Shown one piece after another: positions 52,766 to 60,000 of a DNA stretch of 60,000 nucleotides; positions within the stretch are counted from its first letter, which is position 1; each line of letters starts with the position of its first letter. Source of the DNA: Strigamia acuminata (taxonomy: Eukaryota; Arthropoda; Chilopoda; Geophilomorpha; Linotaeniidae); the NCBI GenBank assembly GCA_949358305.1, contig OX442315.1, positions 10,134,427 through 10,194,426 of the forward strand, written 5' to 3'. The translations under genes were made by a program, and so were the position numbers. A model generated the notes under the pieces. The model did not search any database and had not been told where the DNA came from. It was given only the letters and a program-made list of their open reading frames with translations.

Positions 52766-53215
52766 CTTCATTCCCCACTGTGTTGGGCCCGTCATTTTAT
52801 AAGCCAGTGCCGTTGAGCCCCGGCTCTCGAATAATCCCAGTCTACCAATGGGTAAATTAACTAAGGCTCACCCGTCACAAACTTGAGAAAAATTTGTATG
52901 CAATTTTCAAATTTCTAGGCTAGATCAAGTTTGCTCATTTTTATGTTTCTGATGAACATATTATATCTCTTGTGTGTTCACTTTGTTGATGAGAATAAAT
53001 GAAATTTCGAGTTTGCCTGCCTGCCTGCCTACCAGCGAAACGTCTGTTTTCCCTGCAATGAAATAGATAAATGTCGAAATGAAATTCACAACACGTAAAT
53101 GTGCAATACAGAGTAGACGACAAAGAAAAGTAGAAAAGGGAAAAGGTGCAGACGAATGAGTGTTTAATGGTTTTAAATTGCAATGTAGATCCGCGAAAAG
53201 ATAGAGTTCCCGTAG
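52766..53215. other. No gene recognised between spectraplakin pieces
   Basis: AT-rich, with a short CTGC repeat (53014-53030). Nothing coding is seen. It would be intron sequence if the flanking pieces belong together. Confidence 0.35.
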
Positions 53216-53672
53216 CGTGCCTATGGGTCAACCGAGGAGTAGTTGTACCGCAGCAAGTAGCGACCTATCTGGACAGAGTTTCAGTTTCAGAACGACACGC
53301 AAGACACCGACCCCCAGTTTCAGTCTCCACAGCTCGGGTATAAATTAAATTAACTATTAAAATCCAATTAATAAATTAAATTTTTTTTATCAAGGACTGT
53401 CCGGAAGTCGACCCCCGAGTCAACCTCCGAGTCGGCCGACCAGTCGCACGGGACAGACGCCTGGTAGTCGCCCTGGAAGCAGGCCCAACAGTCGACCGCC
53501 GAGCCGAGCCGAGCCGAGTCGAGCCGAGCCGAGCCGGCAGCGAGGCGTCCCTGGACAGCACAGACGGCGTCGGGCCGCGCTCGTCCACCCCCAGACGCGG
53601 TGCTACAACACAACGTAGCACGCCCAACAACGTGAACAACGCCAGTCGCATCCCGCGCAAGGGCAAATTTTA
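53216..53672 (+). CDS. Spectraplakin (Shot/MACF-like) C-terminal exons, out of frame near the end
   Basis: Spectraplakins link actin and microtubules, and their Ser/Arg/Gly-rich tail binds microtubules and EB1. Exon 53216-53337 reads PRSSCTAASSDLSGQSFSF onward. The intron 53338-53394 is only 57 bp. The next exon reads GLSGSRPPSQPPSRPTSRTG and then PGSRPGSRPNSRPPSR, the GSR-repeat tail. At the pentanucleotide tract GAGCC (about seven units, 53500-53535) the homologous reading moves to another frame: GSEASLDSTDGVGPRSSTPR, ending NASRIPRKGKF-stop at 53672. SRIP is an EB1-binding SxIP motif. In the unshifted frame the protein ends at about 53617. One pentamer more or fewer changes the frame by two or one bases, so this could be a true mutation, a polymorphism or a sequence error. 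Confidence 0.7.
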
Positions 53673-55068
53673 AACTGCTCTTGCGCGAATGAATTCAATG
53701 AATCGGAATCTCAGTTAATACTAAGGGGATAGATATACATATATATTTTGATTATTAATTACTAACTTTGTTTTTCTTTTTCTTTTTCTTTTTGTGCCAT
53801 ATATTTATTTCCACGAAAAATAGAATTAATGATAAATTGATGATGAATATTAATTACAATTATTATATTGTTGCTTGTTGTTTATTGTCGATGCTTTTTT
53901 AAACGGTGCTGTTTGAACATTATTCTTTCTATCTTTCTCTTTTTTTTGTCTACTTAATTATGGATGAAATAAGAGTTGTTGGTTTTCCGCAGTTTTCGAT
54001 TCGGGGGAATTTTTCGGGTTCGGGAAAAATCTAGAGAAAACTTCCATCTTCCTCGAGAGCTTAATTCGGTGAATGAAATATGAAAAAATTGGAATTGTTA
54101 ATCAATTAATTTTGTACAACTTGTATTAGTGTAATACTATGTATATTTATTCATAGTGATGCTATTTTATAATGGGTTTTTTGTTATTAATTAATTATTT
54201 TTGCAATTTTTCGGGTGGTTGATTACCATATATAATGAAAAAAAACAAAGCATTTGTTCGAAGCTGAGCCGAGTGTGTACATAAATATGTGAATTTGGAA
54301 TCTTTTGTATTGTATACACACACACACACGAATGAAATGAATAATGTTTAAAATTTGAAAATTTGAATTTTAACAGAAACCAATAGCTTTACGCATTGTA
54401 GAAGTTTAACCAATAAAAATGTTCTTTTAATGCACTTTCGAGTTTGCATTTATGACGTCACAATTCATTTTTGTTCCTCGATTAACGTGCGATTGCGATC
54501 ATTTATGCGGAGATCCGGTTAAAAAGCTTAAAAGAAAGGCAATATAATATAGTGTACATCCGTCACGTGGAGTATGATCAGACATTCCAATCATTCATTG
54601 ATGGATCTCTTTTATTTGCACTTTATGAATTGGAAAATAATTCACGAGAGGTATTCAAAGACGAACTAGTTGCCCCAATTGAAAAACTAGTATGCAATAT
54701 TGGATCCATTCAAATTGGCGCCGGGAGGGCGTCTCAAAAAAAAATTAAACGCCCGGGCTATTAAACGGGGCAGTACGGTATGTAACTTTATTACCTACTT
54801 AATTTCAAGTTTATGCCAAAACTATTATAACTTGAACTTTGATATTAATTACATCCTTCATCCTGATTGCCTTAACAATAAAAAGCAAAGCATGTTATAG
54901 CCATACATTCAATACCAAGTTGCTGGTTCAGTTTCTCTGAAAACAGACAGTATTCCGCAAACGTAATTCTAACGAGTGCGGTAGACACGCATATTTTCAT
55001 CAAATATTGAACATGTTTGATTTCATTTCCGTTAATACAATTTTAAATGTTTGTTTTTTTTCAGCAGG
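53673..55068. other. Mostly non-coding; one unidentified small frame
   Basis: AT-rich, with a CA microsatellite (about 54316). At 54560-54764 an open stretch (EYDQTFQSFIDGSLLFALYE onward, 60-70 codons, no ATG) could be an orphan exon of an unknown protein. A pyrimidine tract with an acceptor (TTTTTTTTCAGCAG) at 55052-55067 just upstream of the next ATG suggests a 5' leader intron for the peptide gene. Confidence 0.35.
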
Positions 55069-55281
55069 ATGAAGCAGTTTATATTTTTTTTGGTCTTTAT
55101 GGCCTTTGTCATGAAGGAAGTGCAGCCGTACAATAGATGTTATTGGGATGGAACTTCACCTTTTTGCGAAGGAAGATGCCCAAATGATTACCATTTTTGC
55201 TTGGCTGCTGATTCCGGTGACGGCGCCCACTGCCTTACTGGACGTAAGCACTGGTGCTGTAGTGCAAGAAGATTATGCTAA
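55069..55281 (+). CDS. Small secreted cysteine-rich peptide
   Basis: 70 residues. Residues 1 to about 20 are a signal peptide (MKQFIFFLVFMAFVMKEVQP). The mature part has eight cysteines, with the arrangement C-x8-C-x3-C-x6-C, then C, a CC pair and a final C. It begins CYWDGTSPFCEGRCP and includes GDGAHCLTGRKHWCC. This resembles a widespread invertebrate family of short secreted proteins with a C-x-W-x-G-T-x-P-F-C start and a G-D-G-x-x-C-x-x-G end, whose role is not established. Start context CAGGATGA. A polyadenylation signal AATAAA (55305) follows the stop by 25 bp, so this is a complete, probably expressed gene. Confidence 0.8.
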   Translation: MKQFIFFLVFMAFVMKEVQPYNRCYWDGTSPFCEGRCPNDYHFCLAADSGDGAHCLTGRKHWCCSARRLC

Positions 55282-55387
55282 CAATGATTATGTAATTATT
55301 TGTTGAATAAATAAAAAATTACTGATGATTAGCCAATCCTGTTCAATTTTGATTCCAAAAGACTCACATACAGTTAGTACATCATTA

Positions 55388-55500
55388 GCCAAGTAATAAT
55401 AATATTTTTTTTCCATTATATTTCCAAACTGGAATTTATCCAATTTCACCTTTAACTTTCCAATGACTTTTTTTTTGTAAATCCAAAATATTTTGCAGTG
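55388..55500 (-). repeat. CACTGC MITE fragment (copy 2)
   Basis: Minus strand begins CACTGCAAAATATTTTGGAT and continues as in copy 1 (AGTCATTGGAAAGTTAAAGG). Only the end of about 110 bp is recognisable. Confidence 0.75.
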
Positions 55501-56010
55501 TAAAATAATTTGGACTTTGTGAAAACCCACTTGGTTTTACGTGTGTTTGAAATAATTTGAGTCGATGTATTATTGCTTTCATCTGTGTTTTTATTTGATT
55601 TTGTTGAAAGTGTAATTTTATTAGGTTTTGGATGGTGAAATTCCATCTCGAACCAATTAACCCTTTGAATTCCCAGAGAGCATCAGCTTTCACATGCTGA
55701 ACCAATTATCTTGGAGAGCATCATATTTTATTCTGAGTGTTCTACTTTGGAGCACTAAGTATTTGTCATCTTTTCTCATTTGTAATTAGTTGTTTGTTAT
55801 TTTTAAAAGAAGAAATCAGTCTAGTTTCTTCCATTCTCACAAATTTTACATTTGATTTGAATATTGATATTGTTATCTAGGGAAACTTAAAACTAACAGT
55901 GAAATATCATCACTAACATTCAAAAACTTAGATATTAATTAAATCCTACATCCTTATTGCATCCCAATAAAAAGCTAAACATTTTATAGCTATACATTCA
56001 ATACATAACA
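55501..56010. other. No gene recognised
   Basis: AT-rich sequence without a credible coding frame or clear repeat structure. Confidence 0.4.
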
Positions 56011-56069
56011 ATGAACGTGACGAAATCGAGCCGCTCAACGACGCCGGCAGGAGCAGCGGCAGGGGCAGC

Positions 56070-56366
56070 GGCAGGGGCAGGCGCAGAGGCAGGGGCAGGC
56101 AGCTGATAGAGTAGGACAAAAGCAGCGAGGAGTCGAGCAAGATGTAGAAGAAACTGACGGAGCTGCAGAAGTGCGCCTCTGTCGGACAGGCAGAGTTAGG
56201 GAGCTCGAGGACGCGCTCAATCAGGAGGTGCAGGACCTTTTGTTGTGGCTGAGCGACGTGGAAACCTTGTCCTTGCTCCATCGCTTCATGGAGGTGTACA
56301 ACGAGTTGGAGGCGACAGCAGGGCGCCAAGTTTGTGAAGATCAGGCTGGGGACGGTTATTATTGAA
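56070..56366 (+). pseudogene. Spectrin-repeat/EF-hand remnant, probably spectraplakin
   Basis: The plus-strand frame contains RELEDALNQEVQDLLLWLSDV, which has the heptad and L-W-L pattern of a spectrin repeat helix. The segment then ends CEDQAGDGYY-stop, resembling the start of an EF-hand loop. The 5' part is a low-complexity GCA/GGG repeat and needs another frame (KKLTELQKCASVGQAEL). It lies downstream of the tail exons, out of the normal gene order, so it is likely a displaced, broken copy. Confidence 0.4.
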
Positions 56367-56377
56367 CATTCAACTCA

Positions 56378-56600
56378 CACTGCAAAACATTTTGGATTTC
56401 CAAAAAAATTGGATAAATTGTAGTTTAGAAATATAATAGAAAGGAAATGGGAAATATTTTATAGAAAGTTGAATTTCTGTAAATTTTCAACACTGAAAGA
56501 TGATGTTTTAAGTTTTTGTTAAATGTATGGAAACCTAATGTAAACTAGGTTTGGAAATTTGTATTTCCATTCATTTCACGAGCCTAGAAATTAATGACTA
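56378..56600 (+). repeat. CACTGC MITE fragment (copy 3)
   Basis: Begins CACTGCAAAACATTTTGGAT and includes AACACTGAAAGATGATG, the uninterrupted version of the site where the AATG solo LTR entered copy 1. The right end is not identified. Confidence 0.75.
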
Positions 56601-57429
56601 AAGATCCATGTTTCCAGCTTGTGAAATGTTTGGGTTTATCACCACATGGCGAACATAATTCAAAACTAAGAAAATTTTTAATTTATTAAATATGGGATTG
56701 GTTTTATCATTTGTAATTCAAGAAATAATTAGATTATTATTGTGGGAGTAAGATAAAAAAAAACGTTAACACAAATTTTGTAGTGCAACATTTTAATTTG
56801 ATTCTAGAATTTGTTACACCATCATATCGATGTGAGTTTTTATTACGGCCTTCAGTTCATTTTGGCCCCCAAGAACACGATAACACAACGGAAAACGGTG
56901 AATAATGCATTATTCTGCAATATTTATGGCCATTAGCAGTCAGAAACTGCTTAAATTCACCAAATTGTGTTATTGAAATGGTGCAAGCTTGTAGTGAATC
57001 CAAGATGGCGGCGCCCTGTGTTTAAGTGTTTGGTGTTTGTGTGTTGTTTATTTATTTTTTTAAACAATGGTTTTTACATAAAAGTTGGAGGACTTTCTCC
57101 TTAACAAATCATTGAAAGAACAAGTCTCTACTCCTCTTACTTGTTAGTTTTCGACCAGCAAGCGCTTGAATATAGCACAAAAAAGACTTGTACGAAATTT
57201 CCGAATTTGGTGCCACAACTTCAAACCCCAATAATTCAACAACCTGACCACGCATTTTTTTCTTTCAAGAACCAAACGACAGAGCACCTTCTCTTCTACA
57301 AACTCTAGGACAACACTCTAGCCCTCTAAAGCCTCCGCACGCACGCACGCAGCAACGCATCGAGCGGCGGACACTTAAACATTGCGCAGCAAAAACTTGG
57401 AACAAATTTACGAATGCTCCTTGCTCCCC
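56601..57429. other. No gene recognised
   Basis: AT-rich to 57000, then mixed sequence with CAAGATGGCGGCGCC at 57000 and a GCAC repeat (about 57336). No coding frame is supported. Confidence 0.4.
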
Positions 57430-57535
57430 GAATGGTCTTTTTGGTCTTTTTGGTTTTTTTGTTTTTTTTGGTCTTTTTGGTTTTTTTTGGTCTTTTTGAT
57501 CTTTTTGGTCTTTTTAGTCTTTTTGGTCTTTGCTC
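57430..57535. repeat. Polypyrimidine GGTCTTTTT repeat
   Basis: About ten degenerate copies of GGTCTTTTT, forming a long T/C-rich plus strand directly before the 12-bp minisatellite. A copy of GCTCCCCGAATG flanks each side. Confidence 0.85.
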
Positions 57536-57565
57536 CCCGAATGCTCCCAGACCCCAAGACGAATT

Positions 57566-57775
57566 GTGGACGACCCCTGGACGACCCCTGGACGAATCCT
57601 AGACGACCCCTGGACGACCCCTGGACGACCCCTGGACGACCCCTGGACGACCCCTGGACGACCCCTGGACGACCCCTGGACGACCCCTGGACGACCCCTG
57701 GACGACCTCTGGACGACCCCTGGACGACCCCTGGATGACCCCTGGATGACCCCTGGACGACCCTTGGATGACCAG
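57566..57775. repeat. 12-bp minisatellite
   Basis: About 17 copies of GACGACCCCTGG, nearly perfect. Several frames remain open through it (WTTPGRPLDDP on the plus strand) because the unit is a multiple of three. That is not evidence of a gene. Confidence 0.95.
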
Positions 57776-58091
57776 TTATAATATTTTGATATTTGACATT
57801 TAGTACAAAAATAAGTGATATACAGGGTGTTCTGAAAGTCTGGTCCCCTCCAAATATTTCCTGAGCAATTGCATCTAGGCCAACTTTGATGAAGGGATCA
57901 TATAGGAAGTTGGGTGAGAGCAATCCAATGATGTCATCAAATTTGACCTTGAAGGTCATTTTCAAGGTCATTCACTTTCTAACTTTTAAACTGTTGAAGA
58001 TACAGCAAAATTTCCAATTACAAAGTTGTAGAGCACAAGTATATTAAAGTATATTCAAGTATATTAAATGAACTCGCTCCATGATCAACTT
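57776..58091. other. Repeat-like sequence upstream of the second gypsy element
   Basis: TACAGGGTGTTCTGAAAGTC at 57821 resembles a terminus seen in many arthropod interspersed repeats. The rest contains a repeated TTGACCTTGAAGGTCATTTT-like palindrome. No gene is seen. Confidence 0.35.
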
Positions 58092-58910
58092 TGTGGTGAC
58101 CCTGCGGGTGGTCGTCCCTCCAGTGGACGCCATCCGCATGAGTCACTAGGAAAGGTCAGTTCCCTCGCGTTGGCTCCGCCTTCCCCCCCCTGGGAAGCGC
58201 GTGCCCCGAGGGGGTGAGGTGACGCGTGGCCGGCCCCCATTGGCCGAGCCAGGCCCCTCACCCTGGCCTATATCAGGTAGAGTTTTGCGCCCTACAAGCA
58301 GAACTTACACAAACGACACCAAGAACACAACAACTACCTCACCGTCAGGCCAACTCCACCAAAAGTTAGGATTGATAGAGGACCGCTGATTCCAGTGCAA
58401 CTGTAACTCTCACGAATTTACACTGTGTGTTATTTCCCCGCGAAAGCAGGAAAATAACCCTTGTGAATTCACACCGAATAACCGACCCACGGTTATTCCA
58501 CCACTAAAGTGTCCGAGTGCCCTGTAAGAAACTCCACGTTTCTGGACGGAGCCTTGCGACGCTAAAACCAACCCCTAGACAACAGGCACGGATAGAAGAC
58601 TCGAAAGAGCATTCCACCGCGTCCGTGAACGACGAATCCGTGACGAATTTACGACAACTCGAGACGCCGCCTTTGTTCCGCCGACCACGCGGAACCGACG
58701 ACGCCATCTTGAGAAATCCTTTGTTCGACTCTGACCAAGTCGACTCTAGTTTTATACTGAGTGTATTTCAAGGCTTACGCCTATTGAATAAACCTATTTG
58801 TTCATTTACATATACTTAGTATTCATTTGGGTAATTTACATATTTAGTAAGATCACAGGTAAAGTAATACACGTTAGCTCATTAAACCTATCACCAGGTA
58901 GGACGCGACA
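58092..58910 (+). repeat. 5' LTR of the second gypsy element (819 bp)
   Basis: TGTGGTGACC to GGACGCGACA. The minus-strand solo LTR at 45453-47195 belongs to the same family. An AATAAACCTATTTG block near 58788 is the likely polyadenylation region. Confidence 0.88.
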
Positions 58911-59005
58911 CGTGGGGGCCCGTCCGGGATTTAGAAATAAATCTCAACTGAACTTGTGATCTCTCATTTAATATAATAACCCAAATCGAAGAATCACTCA
59001 AAGAA

Positions 59006-60000
59006 ATGTCAAACCAAGATGAACAATCCGCGTCTGATAACGAGCGACCTACGCTCGAAAAGGGAAAACGGACCTCCGACTATAACTTAAGGTCGGGCGG
59101 CCCGGTTCCCGAACCATCCGCGAAGGCGAAAGCCCGAGCGAATCGGAGGAAAGCAAAGGCGCAGAAAGAGGAAGCAGCTGCTTCGCTCGAGGCCCTAACC
59201 GAGCCCGAGCGAGAGCCGCTCTCCTCAGATATGCCCTTTGTCGAGGATACCGATACGGAAGTCCTAGAAAATCAAGAAGAAATTCGCGATACAACAACAG
59301 GACGAGTGCCGATACTGGTAGCCGAGGAGAAGACGGAAACTCCGAGGCGAACAACCACAATCGACAGCAACCCATCACCGGCAAAAAGTCACCAATCCGC
59401 CCCCCTAAACGAAACTCCGGTACGAAGCACGAGCGGGACCCCGATGGCCTCCAGCGCCTCGGCGAGACCTGCCCCTGTTTCCCCCGAAGTAGCCCATTTA
59501 ATTCACCTATCGCAACAAGCAGCCCGACTGAAGGCGGTAACCGATATTCCGCCGGGAACGTCAGTCTGGGACTCGATTACTATACTCACAAAAGCAATTT
59601 GCGCAGCACAGGCCCCGACGCCAGTCGCAAGACCAGCGGCGGAGACGCCTGTTTCGCAAGAAACGCCGAGTGACGTAGGTAACTTCGTGCCCGATCCTCA
59701 CAAAGTCCTTCACGAATCTCGAGAGAAAGCCCGCGAAGAAGCGAGGCAAGAAACGATAAACCGCCAACGTAGAGTCAGCGCGGAGAGGAGAGAACTCTGG
59801 AAAGAGGAAGAGGAACGACTACAGCGTGAAAAAAGGACCACGGAGAAAACGGAAGAAATGGTACAGGAGATAAGGGAAAAGCAGGAAGCAAAAATACGAA
59901 GAGAATGGAATAATACAGTAGAAGGAAGGCACAGAGAAGCCCAAGACTACGAAGAACAATTCCGAGCCCTCCTGGCCCAACGAAAAGCCGAGAAATTGCA
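59006..60000 (+). CDS. Gag N-terminal part of the second gypsy element (partial)
   Basis: ATG 59006 (MSNQDEQSASDNERPTLEKG) and 331 codons without a stop to the window end. YNLRSGG lies at residues 26-32, exactly where the 13.3-kb element has YHLRSGG. The rest is Ala/Glu/Pro-rich, then a long charged helix (residues 235-331) with repeated Arg-Glu, predicted coiled coil, matching the layout of the first element's gag. The Gag core and CCHC lie beyond the window. Confidence 0.8.
   Translation, partial: MSNQDEQSASDNERPTLEKGKRTSDYNLRSGGPVPEPSAKAKARANRRKAKAQKEEAAASLEALTEPEREPLSSDMPFVEDTDTEVLENQEEIRDTTTGRVPILVAEEKTETPRRTTTIDSNPSPAKSHQSAPLNETPVRSTSGTPMASSASARPAPVSPEVAHLIHLSQQAARLKAVTDIPPGTSVWDSITILTKAICAAQAPTPVARPAAETPVSQETPSDVGNFVPDPHKVLHESREKAREEARQETINRQRRVSAERRELWKEEEERLQREKRTTEKTEEMVQEIREKQEAKIRREWNNTVEGRHREAQDYEEQFRALLAQRKAEKL

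Larger units (their letters stand above)
58092..60000 (+). mobile_element. Second Ty3/gypsy element, 5' part (continues past the window)
   Basis: LTR 58092-58910, primer site TGGGGGCCCGTCCGGGAT at 58913-58930, and a gag frame open to the window end. It is related to the 13.3-kb element (same LTR start TGTGGTGACC, same primer-site type, gag with the same N-terminal motif) but is a separate family. Confidence 0.88.

Noticed and set aside
57382-57971. Open frames through the minisatellite on both strands (WTTPGRPLDDP and RGHPGVVQGSS type)
   Set aside because: Produced by a 12-bp repeat that stays open in several frames; no domain, splice or promoter support.

Overview
This is a window of an animal genome, not a prokaryote. 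Genes are split by short GT-AG introns (57-70 bp up to several hundred), and the host genes are metazoan: two DEG/ENaC sodium-channel paralogues and the C-terminal tail of a spectraplakin (Shot/MACF type). CCTAA-rich arthropod-telomere-like repeats, dense Ty3/gypsy elements, tRNA-derived SINE heads and MITEs fit an arthropod or another ecdysozoan-type invertebrate; the species cannot be named from the sequence alone. Host coding DNA is a small minority. Most of the window is transposable elements and tandem repeats. Layout, left part: 1-2.9 kb is mostly empty, with a tRNA-like SINE head (522-589) and a 300-bp imperfect hairpin (2345-2660). 2884-5127 is a complete small non-autonomous LTR retrotransposon (255-bp LTRs, ATTG target duplication) coding only an acidic protein; it sits just 3' of a minus-strand DEG/ENaC first exon (5175-5717). 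7889-17312 is a 9.4-kb LTR element with two equal 1,910-bp LTRs, an ATTTTA duplication, a tRNA-Gln primer site present twice, and one unknown 493-aa protein but no pol. It interrupts the leader of an older gypsy element (gag-PR-RT-RNaseH, 19349-22207) whose pol frame is open but whose catalytic residues are largely lost. Middle part: 23044-24803 is a CACTGC-ended DNA transposon derivative with unknown cargo. 24924-26697 holds fragments of two decayed retroelements. 26698-40007 is a 13.3-kb Ty3/gypsy element (LTR, tRNA-Pro-like primer site, gag, PR, RT, RNaseH, IN, and then a large extra gene, ORF3, in the position of env). ORF3 has a good spliced 5' exon and is broken by one in-frame stop. A truncated relative of the ORF3 C-terminus lies on the minus strand at 48518-48985, next to a polypurine tract and an LTR of another family, so ORF3 is a shared gene of an element lineage. 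Right part: 41766-44275 is a complete six-exon DEG/ENaC gene (426 aa). 45299-48985 is a stack of insertions: a MITE containing a minus-strand solo LTR (AATG duplication), which itself contains another solo LTR (TGTC duplication), followed by the truncated ORF3 element. 48985-52300 is tandem repeats with a piggyBac-type MITE (TTAA duplication). 52560-56365 contains spectraplakin pieces: a broken spectrin-repeat exon, the last two exons ending in an EB1-binding SRIP motif but out of frame through a CGAGC pentanucleotide tract, and a spectrin-repeat remnant. Between them is a small secreted eight-cysteine peptide gene (55069-55281). A 12-bp minisatellite follows (57566-57775), and the window ends inside a second gypsy element related to the 13-kb one (LTR 58092-58910, gag from 59006 onward).
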